41,090 nucleotides of DNA from Pirellulaceae bacterium (GCA_023382975.1 JAHDXO010000080.1:1-41090), one strand, 5' to 3'. Counted from the stretch's first letter, positions 1 through 8,704 are shown. The notes: a model not told the origin generated them from the letters alone. A program made the numbers and translations.

Positions 1-125
1 GTGGGCCCCCCCCCTCGTTGGTTGGGTTTCGGGGTTTTTTCGGACACCGCCGCCCGCGCCGCCCCCCGCCCCGCCCCGCCCCCCCCCCCCGGGGGTGGGG
101 GGGGGGGGCGGCGGCCGGGACGGAC
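1..125. other. G/C homopolymer stretch at the window edge
   Basis: This stretch is nearly pure C and G runs: a long C run near 79-90, then G runs near 91-108, with CCCCG-like repeats before them. It has no believable codon structure although it stays open in frame. Nothing else in the window resembles it. It is most likely a low-quality contig end or a chimeric read rather than biology. Confidence 0.6.
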
Positions 126-519
126 GGGGAAATGGGACTGCGAAGTCGTAGGTAGTGCAAAATCACGGGCTCCACCGAGCAAGCTCGGCGGTGGCCTGGC
201 TTGGTCGCCTGTCGGCAGTTGTCACGATTCGGAACTGAAAACGTGACGCTGTCCAGCTACGGTCCCGTGAATAATCCGTGCCAGCGCACCTTCGCGATCA
301 GCAACTTCGAGCCGGGGCCGCACACTCGTTCGCTGCCGGTCTCGAAGAGCCGGCGCGAGCCCGGATCTGCACGGTGGAGACCGGCACTCCCACAGTCGTT
401 GCCCCCACGGCCGTGACGATTTGCGACACCTACAGCCCGATACTGCTATCCGGACATGCGACACTATTTCGAGTACGTTCCGTAGGTCCGACGAGCCGAG
501 TCAGACCGATAATCGGCAC
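126..519. other. Gene-poor stretch, no supported gene
   Basis: All frames are short or have arginine- and proline-rich compositions typical of chance reading of GC-rich DNA. It lies just downstream, on the minus strand, of the frameshifted gene at 520-781. It could hold more decayed remains of the same region, but no family was recognised. Confidence 0.4.
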
Positions 520-781
520 CTACTCGGCTGCGGCCCCGCTCCCCGTGGTTGCCGAGTGGGCGTCGAGCCATGCTTTGGCCGCCGAGATTGCGGCATCGAG
601 CGATTCGCCGGTGACCGACTGCGGATCGCGGGCGGCGGACAGCAAGCCGCCGCCGCAGGATGCGGCACGCGGTGACGAACGCCAGGGCCTTCTCGCGGCT
701 GCCGTCCTTCCAATACGACGCGTTGACGTCGTATGTCGCCCAAACTTCCGCGTCGGTCGAATTGCGGTTCAGCGTGGCCAT
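520..781 (-). pseudogene. Frameshifted short hypothetical protein
   Basis: A minus-strand reading from ATG at 781 begins MATLNRNSTDAEVWATYD and continues through SYWKDG and ALAFVTACRIL with normal amino-acid composition. At a GCC-repeat near 645-657 the sensible reading moves to another frame, which continues as RDPQSVTGESLDAAISAAK, then AWLDAHSATTG, and stops at 520-522. The intact product would be about 87 residues, soluble and alpha-helical. The pattern vaguely recalls small phage-associated hypothetical proteins, but I cannot name the family. The frameshift could be a real lesion or an indel in a GC repeat close to a poor-quality sequence end. Confidence 0.5.
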
Positions 782-1055
782 GCACCAAGCATGCAGGAAT
801 CGGGGCGGCAAGTAAAAGCGAACTGAGGGAACACCGGAGGCATAATTCACGTCTGTGCCATTCGGCTGGTACTGGCGAGCGGATACACTTCGCCCACGTT
901 TGGCCTTCTCGCGCGGGCGGCACGATTTCGGCGGACTTGGTCGGCACTCAGCACCGGACGCGACGCGGGCGAAACGTCTCCGTTGTGCTCCAGACGGGGC
1001 TGAAGCCAGCGAATTAGCATCTTGATCCAATGGCCGGAGAAGCATTCACCAATCC
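782..1055. other. Intergenic, no supported gene
   Basis: This lies between the frameshifted minus-strand gene and the promoter of the SIR2-like gene. Open frames here overlap on both strands and have shadow-like composition. I see nothing convincing. Confidence 0.35.
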
Positions 1056-1084
1056 TTGACTGCCTGTGGTTCATGACCTACATT
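1056..1084 (+). promoter_or_regulatory. Sigma-70-type promoter for the SIR2-like gene
   Basis: TTGACT at 1056-1061 is separated by exactly 17 bases from TACATT at 1079-1084. Transcription would begin near 1091 and leave a leader of about 80 bases before the ATG at 1172. This is one of the best housekeeping-type promoter matches in the window and supports starting the gene downstream of it. Confidence 0.5.
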
Positions 1085-1171
1085 GCCTCGGAAATCATCT
1101 GTTTCATCAAGCCAAAAGGCGATCCTCCCAAGGCGAAGACCTTTCACCACATAAGTCGAGGACAGTCGCAG

Positions 1172-2332
1172 ATGTCGCCTAGACAGAACGAGCGAAAGAC
1201 GCTTTACATTCTCGGAGCCGGATTCTCCAGTCCAGCAGGCGGGCCGCGGCAGGACGCTATTTTGAAGACGATCATCAGTCTTCCGGAACGCGGGGAGGTG
1301 GCGTCCAAGCGGAAGCGACTTCTCGAATTCCTCACAAAGACGCTCGAGATCCCGGAAAGCAAGATCGGGGGCCTATCGCTTGAAGACTTATACACGCCTA
1401 TCGATAGATGCCTTGCTGACCGCGTGTCGCTGCGTGGTAAAACATCTATAGAGCTTGAGGAGGTCCGTTCCGCGTTGGATTATTTGATCTCGATGGCCAT
1501 AAGGGAAGCATTCGACGGACCTTGGGGCGATCGCCAGTACGTTGACAAATTCGCTAGGTTCCTGGTTAACAGGGCTGCGAAAAGGGCCGAACTGGCCAAG
1601 GACGCAACAACATCAGCCAAAGCGAAGGAATACGATCCATTCTCAATAATTTCTCTCAACTGGGATATTCTCCTGGACAATGCTCTGGATCGCGCCCTGC
1701 AGGAGAAAGATCGGGGGAGTGACTTTGGAGATTACGACTCCTTCGGAGTTGTGGACTACTGCTGCTACGTAAGTTCTCTAAAACGCGAGAATAGTAGGAT
1801 TCGATCGGGTCTTTGGAGCCTCGGATGCCGCGGATACAACGTGAAGATGCTCAAGATACACGGCTCGATGAATTGGCTTCAGTGCACAAACTGCCAGCGG
1901 CTTTTCACTTCATTTGACGAAAAACTTGTTGTTTCTGAGCATATAGGGAACCCATGCCGACATTGTAAGAAGAACGGGATTACGGCGAAGTTGCGTGGCT
2001 CGCTGGTCATGCCAACATTCCTAAAGGACCTGTCCAACTTCCAGATCAAATTGGTCTGGCAGAACGCGGGCGTGGAATTGATGGAAGCCCGAAGACTGAT
2101 CTTCATCGGATACTCGCTCCCTCACGCTGATTTCGAATTCAGGCAGCTTCTGTCAAGGATGGTCCACAACTCGGCGTCGATTCACGTTGTCCTTTGGCGG
2201 GACGATCACAATCCTGAGCCGTATAACGGCGAAGTAAGAAGGTATAGGCAGTTCTTCTCCAGGCACCGCTTGACGTTTGAGCCGATGGGAGTGCAGCGGT
2301 TCGTCGACGAACACTTACAAGGACAAGATTAA
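1172..2332 (+). CDS. SIR2-like NAD-binding domain protein with zinc ribbon
   Basis: This 386-residue protein has the landmarks of the SIR2 fold. A nucleotide-binding loop ILGAGFSS (G15-A-G17) lies at the N-terminus. N163-W-D165 sits in an ISLNWD segment, KIHGS carries the likely catalytic His230, and GYSLPHAD is at 313-320. A zinc ribbon is formed by C238-x2-C241 and C262-x2-C265. The family either deacylates lysines using NAD or, in defence proteins such as ThsA and DSR types, degrades NAD. There are no membrane segments and no second domain. The ATG at 1172 is chosen because GAGG lies upstream and the GAGxS loop normally sits close to the N-terminus; the frame is open from 1022. ATA, AGA, AGG and TTT codons are commoner than in neighbouring genes, which suggests horizontal transfer. 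No partner gene is adjacent. An immune role is inference. Confidence 0.82.
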   Translation: MSPRQNERKTLYILGAGFSSPAGGPRQDAILKTIISLPERGEVASKRKRLLEFLTKTLEIPESKIGGLSLEDLYTPIDRCLADRVSLRGKTSIELEEVRSALDYLISMAIREAFDGPWGDRQYVDKFARFLVNRAAKRAELAKDATTSAKAKEYDPFSIISLNWDILLDNALDRALQEKDRGSDFGDYDSFGVVDYCCYVSSLKRENSRIRSGLWSLGCRGYNVKMLKIHGSMNWLQCTNCQRLFTSFDEKLVVSEHIGNPCRHCKKNGITAKLRGSLVMPTFLKDLSNFQIKLVWQNAGVELMEARRLIFIGYSLPHADFEFRQLLSRMVHNSASIHVVLWRDDHNPEPYNGEVRRYRQFFSRHRLTFEPMGVQRFVDEHLQGQD

Positions 2333-2431
2333 CCGAGATTCTGGCTCCCAGATGTCGGGTTTTGTTTGAGGAAAGCTGGACTTCGTCGTGTCGTCAAAAC
2401 TCCGCAAAAAGAAACCTGCCAAAGTCTTGTG

Positions 2432-2660
2432 TTACAGCCGCAAGATCGGCCAACGCTCGAGCTGCGCTCGTTCTTCAAGTTGCTCGGTCAACCAGAGCAC
2501 GCCGTTGTTGCGGTTGAAGACCTTGCGGACGTTGGCAAGCTTGGCGCCGGTCTTTTTCTGGCCCCACCAGAGGCGCTGCACAATTTTCGCTGCGTTGGTC
2601 CGCGGAGTTTTTCCTTCACGGCCAACTCGGGGATCTGTCCGCAGATCGCAGTCCAGTTCC
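2432..2660 (-). pseudogene. Possible 3' fragment of an unrecognised gene
   Basis: On the minus strand the frame ending at the TAA at 2432-2434 has sensible composition: KIVQRLWWGQKKTGAKLANV, then FNRNNGVLWLTEQLEER. It lies directly downstream of the sugar isomerase stop at 2668 and lacks its own convincing start codon. It may be a decayed gene or the tail of a rearranged one. No family was recognised. It could also be chance coding-like sequence. Confidence 0.35.
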
Positions 2661-2667
2661 TGCAACG

Positions 2668-3777
2668 TCAGACTTTGCGGCCGATGCCGAGGACTTCGCG
2701 GCAGTACTTCAGGCTCTGCTCCAAGTCCCATTTCTGCTGGGCGCGTTCCAGTTCCGGCGTCGCATCTCCGGCGGGACGTCCGTCGGGGGTCTCGAACGGG
2801 CGGCCGCGTTTGGCCAAGGCGACAAAACGAGCGAACTCGGGCGCTCGGACGCCCGGATACCGCGACCAGAATTCGGGCTGGAGGTACGTCAGTTCGTGAG
2901 ACCAACGGTAGGAAATGATCTCCAGCACGAACGGCGCGGCGGGGCAGAGTTCGCGGAAACGCTTGACGTAGGCCGTCCAGTCGACGACGCCTTGCCCCAT
3001 GTTGGCCCACATGCACATGGCTCCCGATTCAGTCTCCCACACGGCCGTGTCGCGGATGCCGGTGGTCACGACATACGGACCGAGCAACTCCAGGTTGACC
3101 AGCGGGTCTTCCAGCGTCCACGTGGCGTTGCCCGGATCGATCGTCGCGCCAACGAAGCTCTTGCCCGCTTCCTCGATCAACTGGACCAGTTCCCAGGCCT
3201 GCATGTCCCCGGCGTGGTTCTCGACGGCGATCTTGACGCCCGAGTCCTCCGCCTCGCTGCGCACTGCCTTGAGCACCTTGACCATTTCGTCGATGTGGCG
3301 GGCGAGGCCGCCGTCGCCTTCGCGGTCGCGGCGACTGCCCAGATAACAGCGGGCTACCGGCGTGCCCAATCGCTTGGCGGTGCGGATCAGCAGCCGCGCA
3401 TGATCCTCGGCCGGTCCCCATTTGGCCGCGTTGTACGATTTCGAGGTCGGGCAGATGCTGCCGGTGCCGGCCTGCAGCTCAATACCGGCACGGCCGGCTT
3501 GCTCCCGGATGCGAGTCAGATAGTCTTCTTCCAGACTTTCGTAGACGTCCAAGTCCGACAACAGCAGCGTATCCACGGCCAACGAAGCGGCGTAATCGAT
3601 CAATTGCGGCGCCTTCCAATCGAAGGCCCGGATCGAGAAATTATCGAATCCCAGCTTGAGCGGCCGTTCATCGGCCAACTCGTTGGCCCAAGCCGGCGCC
3701 AAGCAACCCGCCGCCCCGGCGGCCGCCAGCGAGCCCAGAAATTGTCGTCGGTTCCAGAATTCAGCAGGTGCGCTCAT
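2668..3777 (-). CDS. Tat-exported sugar phosphate isomerase/epimerase (xylose isomerase-like TIM barrel)
   Basis: This 369-residue protein has a twin-arginine signal near its N-terminus (NRRQFLGSLAAAGAAGC), so it is probably exported folded. The rest fits the AP-endonuclease-2/xylose-isomerase-like TIM barrel: beta-strand segments LKLGFDNFSIRAF and VDTLLLSD, the metal-site strand VKIAVENHAGD with Glu and His, then GATIDPGN and PFVLEIISY with further acidic ligands. Members isomerise or epimerise sugars using a divalent metal; the substrate cannot be read from sequence. The gene is divergent from the esterase at 3978. Exported barrels of this kind are common in planctomycetes among polysaccharide-use genes. 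The ATG at 3777 directly precedes the signal peptide. Confidence 0.85.
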   Translation of the reverse strand: MSAPAEFWNRRQFLGSLAAAGAAGCLAPAWANELADERPLKLGFDNFSIRAFDWKAPQLIDYAASLAVDTLLLSDLDVYESLEEDYLTRIREQAGRAGIELQAGTGSICPTSKSYNAAKWGPAEDHARLLIRTAKRLGTPVARCYLGSRRDREGDGGLARHIDEMVKVLKAVRSEAEDSGVKIAVENHAGDMQAWELVQLIEEAGKSFVGATIDPGNATWTLEDPLVNLELLGPYVVTTGIRDTAVWETESGAMCMWANMGQGVVDWTAYVKRFRELCPAAPFVLEIISYRWSHELTYLQPEFWSRYPGVRAPEFARFVALAKRGRPFETPDGRPAGDATPELERAQQKWDLEQSLKYCREVLGIGRKV

Positions 3778-3977
3778 CGTTTTGTCCCTCCAGCTCGTTC
3801 GTCCAAGGTTGTCCCAAGATGGCGAATCGGCGGCGGAAAAGCAAGACGCAGCGAGAAATGCGACGGGTACCGGGCGGACGAATCGCCTGAAGGCGACACC
3901 ACAAGCAAACTTTCGATCGGGTCCGTATAATGGGCGCCGAGTAATGGAACGATCCAGCCATGCGATGGAGTAGGACG

Positions 3978-5060
3978 ATGAATCGACAGCTTTCTCAGTG
4001 TCTTGCGGTCGTGGCGGTCGCGATCGCTTGCGTTGCCCCAGGCCGGACCGCGATGGCGGCCGAGCAGCCCGTCAAGGTGTTCATTCTCGCCGGCCAATCC
4101 AACATGGAAGGCAAGGCGAAGAACAGCCTGCTCGAACACCAGGCCACCGACGACAAGACGAAGATGCTGTTCGCCCACCTGCGCCGCGGTGACGAGTGGA
4201 TCGTGCGGGACGATGTCTTCGTCAAGTTCTTCGACTGGCTCGGCGGACTGACGATCGGTTACGGTTCGCCCGGTCGTACCGGGGTGGAACTCGAGTTCGG
4301 CACCGTGCTGGGCGATCGCTTCGACGAACCTGTGCTGCTGATCAAGACGGCGTGGGGCGGTCACTCGCTGTTCAAGAACTTCCGGCCGCCCGCGTCGGGC
4401 CTGCCTGACGACGAGTTCCTGCTAAAGGAGTTGGAGGACGCACGGAAACGCGTCGAGAACAACAACCAGAAGAACAACCGCAGCGATCCGCTGCCCGAGA
4501 TGGCGGAAATTCGCGAGGCGTACGGCCGGTCGTACCGCGACATGATGGCCGAGGTGCGCGGTGTGCTCGAAAACTACGAGACGCTCTTCCCGGCACTGAA
4601 AGGCAAGCAACTCGAGATCGCCGGGTTCGTCTGGTTCCAGGGCTGGAACGACATGTTCGGAGAACTCGGACCCGTCGAATACGAACGCCATCTGAAAAAT
4701 CTGATCACCGATCTGCGACGGGATCTGAACCGGCCGAAGCTGCCGGTCGTGATCGGAGCGATGGGCCAAAACGGCTCGAAACCGGCCGAAGGCAACATGG
4801 CCAAAGTCCAGCAGGCCCAGTTCGCCATGAACGAGGTTCCCGAGTTCCAAGGCAACGTCAAGACGATCGCCACGGATGTGCTGGTCGACAAAGACGCCGA
4901 AGAGCTGTACCCGCGGTGGCGCGAGAACGTCGAGCAATGGGAGAAGACCGGCTCGGACTTCGGCTACCACTACATGGGCAGCGCGATCTGGTTCAACCGC
5001 ATCGGCCAGGCGATGGGCGAAGCGATGCTGGAGTTGATGGCTGCTGCCCCTGGACCATGA
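3978..5060 (+). CDS. Sialate O-acetylesterase-type (SASA/DUF303) secreted esterase
   Basis: A Sec signal peptide (hydrophobic CLAVVAVAIACVA, cleavage probably after AMA) leads into the SGNH-like SASA fold. The nucleophile motif GQSNMEG places catalytic Ser at residue 41. The block FVWFQGWND at 217-225 matches the family's WxQGE/W region, and a C-terminal GYHYMGSAIWF supplies the likely catalytic His. The 360-residue length is typical. Such enzymes remove acetyl groups from sialic acids or plant and algal polysaccharides; the substrate is not determinable here. The ATG at 3978 has GGAG upstream and is preferred to an in-frame ATG at 3960. The end is only 127 bases before the truncated PDZ gene and lies in a suspected rearrangement point. 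Confidence 0.88.
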   Translation: MNRQLSQCLAVVAVAIACVAPGRTAMAAEQPVKVFILAGQSNMEGKAKNSLLEHQATDDKTKMLFAHLRRGDEWIVRDDVFVKFFDWLGGLTIGYGSPGRTGVELEFGTVLGDRFDEPVLLIKTAWGGHSLFKNFRPPASGLPDDEFLLKELEDARKRVENNNQKNNRSDPLPEMAEIREAYGRSYRDMMAEVRGVLENYETLFPALKGKQLEIAGFVWFQGWNDMFGELGPVEYERHLKNLITDLRRDLNRPKLPVVIGAMGQNGSKPAEGNMAKVQQAQFAMNEVPEFQGNVKTIATDVLVDKDAEELYPRWRENVEQWEKTGSDFGYHYMGSAIWFNRIGQAMGEAMLELMAAAPGP

Positions 5061-5187
5061 ACCGGGAATCCGGCGGCTCCAAGTCCACGAGACGCGGGAA
5101 CCACCGCCGAAGACGGTTCGCACGTTCGTCGACTCGCTGAAATACACGCAGACGGGCGTCCAGCTAACCCAGGTACTGCCCGGGTCG

Positions 5188-5760
5188 GTGGCCCAGCGCG
5201 CCGGACTCGAGGCGGGCGATACAATCGTCACGGTCGAGGGCTATCAGGTGGGTTACGTTTCGGGACGGCTGTACGACATGAGTGAGGAACTGGCCCGCCG
5301 AGTCGATCGGCAGGGTCGAGTCACGCTGCTGGTCCGCAACCACCGCGACGGTCGATTGGTGAATGTCCCGGTCCAGTTCGCAACGGGGCCGCGGACGGTC
5401 TCGGGCAACGTCCTTGCGAAAGGCACGGCCGGATTGAGCCGCACCGCGATGCTGTCCGTGCGACTGTTGGATGTCACGCAGCCTCGCTGGCGCGATGTGG
5501 CGATTGCGGAAGTCAATCTCGAGATACCGCGGCGGTGGCCGGTGCCCTACCGACTGGAAGTGGATCCGGCGAGTATTCGCGCCGGGCATCGATATGCGGT
5601 GGATGCCCGCGTCACCGACCGTGGCCAAGTGATTCTTCAGACCGCCGGGCCGCTTCGCGTCGGGCTGTCCGGCAACGAGGGTCGCATCGACCTGACGCTG
5701 ATCGGGACCATCGATCGGCCGGGCACCGGCATCGTTCCGTACGATCAGATCACCCCGTAA
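5188..5760 (+). CDS. PDZ plus YbaY-like domain protein, probably 5'-truncated
   Basis: The reading frame carries a PDZ domain whose first strand begins before any start codon. In-frame sequence from about 5080 already reads TGVQLTQVLPGSVAQRAGLE and continues AGDTIVTVEGYQVG. Only a GTG at 5188, in the middle of the PDZ carboxylate-binding region, is available. The frame is closed by TGA at 5035-5037, and no ATG, GTG or TTG lies between. After the PDZ comes a beta-rich segment, from VSGNVLAKGT to LRVGLSGNEGRIDLTL, resembling the YbaY/META-like lipoprotein domain. PDZ domains bind C-terminal peptides in the envelope. The normal protein would have an export signal, missing here, so the 5' end was probably lost by a deletion next to the esterase. 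Confidence 0.6.
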   Translation: MAQRAGLEAGDTIVTVEGYQVGYVSGRLYDMSEELARRVDRQGRVTLLVRNHRDGRLVNVPVQFATGPRTVSGNVLAKGTAGLSRTAMLSVRLLDVTQPRWRDVAIAEVNLEIPRRWPVPYRLEVDPASIRAGHRYAVDARVTDRGQVILQTAGPLRVGLSGNEGRIDLTLIGTIDRPGTGIVPYDQITP

Positions 5761-5966
5761 GGTCAACGATCGTGGGGCCGAAGTCCGTGCGAGATTCAAG
5801 CACCAGGGCTGGATTCGCTTCGGGCGACGATTCGAGGAACCGTTGCAAGCTTGCATGGCGCACGGTGCCGACGCGGTCGGGTTTCGGGCCGTTGCCCGCC
5901 AACGATTGATCCTGGGCATTCTCGGTGCCGGCATTGCCAACGGCGGAGAGGCAACACGTCGTGCTC

Positions 5967-6452
5967 CTAGAAACTCAGATAGCGCAGGAAGTTGCGCACG
6001 GGTTGTTCGGGGACGTACAGCTTCGGCTGGCCGAACAGGCCGCGACCCAGGTAGTATTGCGCCGGCGGCGGGGCGACGGGCACCAGCGGACGGTAGGCGG
6101 TAACGGGGGGCGGCACCGGCTGAGGCGGATGCGCGTACACGGGCGCGCTGGCGGGCGGAAACACTGTCGGCGGCCACGTCTGGCCGGCCGGTGTCGGTAC
6201 CGACGACGCCGCCGACTCGGAGACGACAACCGAAGGCTGAAGAACGGTCGGCGCCGCGGAGGATTGAGGAAGCAGCGGCGGCACGGAAGCTGGATCGACG
6301 ACGCGCCAGCCCTCGCTGCCGGACCCGACGACGCCCTGCGCGTATGGCGTGGCCGTTCCAAAATCGGCAGGAGTCGAAGTCCGGTCCTGCGCGTACAACC
6401 CGGCCGTAGCCGCCCACACCGCTGCGACGAAACACCCGAACGCTGTCCTCAT
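5967..6452 (-). CDS. Small secreted proline-rich protein, planctomycete-type
   Basis: This 161-residue product starts MRTAFGCFVAAVWAATAG and has a clear Sec signal peptide, probably cleaved after GLYAQ. The body is rich in Pro, Ala, Ser and Val (repeated PPP and VPP runs), so it is probably an extended cell-surface linker. It ends in a distinctive block, YYLGRGLFGQPKLYVPEQP then VRNFLRYLSF, which looks like the conserved functional part. The ATG at 6452 has GGAAAGGAG just upstream, a strong ribosome site, and is chosen over longer open frame reaching 6581. Function is unknown. An outer-envelope or cell-surface role is inferred from the signal and composition. Confidence 0.7.
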   Translation of the reverse strand: MRTAFGCFVAAVWAATAGLYAQDRTSTPADFGTATPYAQGVVGSGSEGWRVVDPASVPPLLPQSSAAPTVLQPSVVVSESAASSVPTPAGQTWPPTVFPPASAPVYAHPPQPVPPPVTAYRPLVPVAPPPAQYYLGRGLFGQPKLYVPEQPVRNFLRYLSF

Positions 6453-6699
6453 GGCTCTGCTCCTTTCCGCATGATCGACGTGCCTGTTCCGTCTGCATTT
6501 TTCGCAGCAATGGCCGCGAGTCAAGAAGGTTCCGAGCGTCGGTGGTGCTTGCGCTGGTGAGAACCCGCGCCGCGAATCCATACAAACCGTTCAGGCGTCT
6601 CATCTTGCCGCACGCGCCGTCAGAGCTAGCAGCGCGCGGCATTGCGCACGGAAATCCGGCGGCGAAGACGGAGTGGAAACGACTGGGCCTGGCTGCCCT

Positions 6700-7116
6700 T
6701 TACCCGCCCAACACGGTGACGACAATCTCGCGGCGCCGCGGTTTGACGTCGCATTCCAGATGAAAGATCTGCTGCCACGTTCCCAGCACCAACCGCCCTT
6801 GCTCCACTGGCACGGTCAGCGCCGGTCCCAGACACGTCGCCTGCAAATGGGAGTGCCCGTTGCCGTCGTGCCAAGCCTGCTCGTGGCCATACTCGCGACT
6901 CGGCGGCATCAGCCGGTCCAGCATTTCCGGCAGATCTCGCTGCAGCCCCGGCTCGAACTCGATCGTCCCCACCGACGCCGTGCTACCGACATTGAACACG
7001 TGCGCGACCCCGGTGCGTATTCCGCTGCGCGCGACGATTTCCGACACGTGCGACGTGATATCGTGCATGTCTCGGTGACCCGACGTGGAGAGTAAGAAGC
7101 GTTCCTGGTGATTCAT
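6700..7116 (-). CDS. YjbQ/UPF0047 family protein (secondary thiamine-phosphate synthase-like)
   Basis: The 138-residue protein matches UPF0047 end to end. It has STSGHRDMHDIT near the start, a middle segment GVAHVFNVGSTASV, the signature WHDGNGHSHLQAT with clustered metal- or phosphate-binding His residues, and LVLGTWQQIFHLECD near the C-terminus. Family members form small trimers and some can rescue thiamine auxotrophs by weak thiamine-phosphate synthase activity; the true substrate is unsettled. ATG at 7116 follows GAGGT and is preferred to the longer frame up to 7212. It is divergent from the sulfatase, with about 145 bases between starts. Confidence 0.9.
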   Translation of the reverse strand: MNHQERFLLSTSGHRDMHDITSHVSEIVARSGIRTGVAHVFNVGSTASVGTIEFEPGLQRDLPEMLDRLMPPSREYGHEQAWHDGNGHSHLQATCLGPALTVPVEQGRLVLGTWQQIFHLECDVKPRRREIVVTVLGG

Positions 7117-7261
7117 GGTGCTACCTCGCTGATCTTTCATTTCAACTTGCCGAACATCTTGTTCCGCCGTCCGGGCCGTGTCAACGGAACTGGCTGGTGC
7201 AACAAGGCGCACGGCGGACTATGATGGTTTCTGTCGAGGTGCGAAAGTGCCTCCGAAACCC

Positions 7262-8704
7262 ATGAAACAAATCACGAAAAAGGCAGCTTGTATCATGAAC
7301 GACCGTGTTCTTTCGCTTGCCGTCCTCGGCGCGTTGGTCGCTCAGGTCGTTTCGTCCTCGCACGGCCTGACGGCGGATGGCGGATTCGAGCGGCGGCCGA
7401 ATGTCATCTATATCCTGGCGGACGACCTTGGGTACGGCGACCTCGGTTCTTACGGGCAACAACTGATCCGCACTCCGCGGTTGGACCGGATGGCGGCGGA
7501 GGGGATGCGGTTTACGCAGCACTACGCGGGCGCGCCTTCGTGCCATCCTTCGCGATGCGTGCTGTTCACGGGCAAGCACACCGGCCATGCTCGCATCCGA
7601 GCGAATTCGAAACGGCCACTGCACGCCGACGACTCCACCCTTTCGCAGATGTTCCAGCAAGCCGGCTACGCCACCGGCGGCGTCGGCAAGTGGTCGCTGG
7701 GCGACGCGGACACGATCAGCGCGCCCTGGCGCGTCGGCATGGACGAATTCTTCGGCTACCTGGACCAGACGCACGCGCACACCTACTATCCGGATTTCCT
7801 TTGGCGCGACGGACAGCGGTACGAGATCCCCGAGAACCGCGATGGCGGACGCAAGGTGTATTCACACGATCTGTTCGCAGCCCAGACGCTGGACTTCATC
7901 CGTCGGCACAGGGAGCGGCCGTTCTTCTTCTACGCGGCGTTCACCATCCCGCACGCGGAGGTGACCGTACCGGACGACTCGCTGGATGAGTACCGTGGCC
8001 AATGGCCCGAGCCGAAGGCGTTTCCTGGCAGCAAGACCTACTGTCCGCAAGATCAGCCTCGCGCCGTTCGCGCGGCGATGATCACTCGGATGGATCGCGA
8101 CATCGGGCGAATCCTGGATCTGCTGGACGAATTGGGGCTGGTTGAGGACACGCTGGTAATGGTCACCAGCGACAACGGTCCGGTCTCGGCGGGCGGGCAG
8201 GATCCGGCGTTCTTCCGCAGCGCGGGGCCGCTCCGCGGCTCGAAGTTCGGTTTGTACGAGGGCGGTATCCGCGTGCCGCTGATAGCCCGTTGGCCCGGAA
8301 AGGTCGCCGCCGGTTCGACCTGCGCCCGTATCAGCGACTTTGCCGACATGCTCCCGACCTTTGCCGAACTGATCGGCGCGGTGCCGCCCTCGGGGCTGGA
8401 CGGCGTTTCGATTGTGCCCACACTGCTGAGCCAACCCGAACGCCAGGCGCAGCGCGAGTTGTTCTACTGGGAAGCCGCGCCGCAGCAGGCGTTGCGCTGG
8501 GGCGACTGGAAAGCGTATCGCGCGGCGCCAGACCGCCCGCTGGAAGTGTACGATCTGTCGAGCGACATCGGGGAGAAGACGAATCTGGTTCACGAGCGGC
8601 CGGACATCGCGGCGAAACTGGAACGATGGATGGCCGAGTCGCGAGTCGATTCGCCCGACTTTCCGCTAGTGCCGGAGAAGAGCCCGAAGAAGACCGCGAA
8701 ATAG
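7262..8704 (+). CDS. Secreted arylsulfatase A-type sulfatase
   Basis: The protein of about 480 residues belongs to the type I sulfatases. The formylglycine motif C94-H-P-S-R98, followed by CVLFTGKHTG, is intact, so Cys94 should be converted by an FGE-type enzyme. Metal-site residues are seen in IYILADDLGYGD and in MVTSDNGP. The C-terminal region has WKAYR and VYDLSSDIGEKTNL typical of the family. A positively charged start and hydrophobic stretch (LSLAVLGALVAQVVSS) form a Sec signal. ATG at 7262 is used; ATG at 7295 is an alternative that keeps the signal. It probably releases sulfate from sulfated polysaccharide outside the cytoplasm; the substrate is unknown. It converges with the Nudix gene. 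Confidence 0.93.
   Translation: MKQITKKAACIMNDRVLSLAVLGALVAQVVSSSHGLTADGGFERRPNVIYILADDLGYGDLGSYGQQLIRTPRLDRMAAEGMRFTQHYAGAPSCHPSRCVLFTGKHTGHARIRANSKRPLHADDSTLSQMFQQAGYATGGVGKWSLGDADTISAPWRVGMDEFFGYLDQTHAHTYYPDFLWRDGQRYEIPENRDGGRKVYSHDLFAAQTLDFIRRHRERPFFFYAAFTIPHAEVTVPDDSLDEYRGQWPEPKAFPGSKTYCPQDQPRAVRAAMITRMDRDIGRILDLLDELGLVEDTLVMVTSDNGPVSAGGQDPAFFRSAGPLRGSKFGLYEGGIRVPLIARWPGKVAAGSTCARISDFADMLPTFAELIGAVPPSGLDGVSIVPTLLSQPERQAQRELFYWEAAPQQALRWGDWKAYRAAPDRPLEVYDLSSDIGEKTNLVHERPDIAAKLERWMAESRVDSPDFPLVPEKSPKKTAK

Noticed and set aside
1..246. Open frame over the homopolymer
   Set aside because: Codons are generated by G and C runs; no ribosome site and no protein-like composition.
5164..6642. Minus-strand open frame of 492 codons
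   Set aside because: It crosses the PDZ gene on the opposite strand and the secreted-protein gene in another frame; no domain is visible in it.
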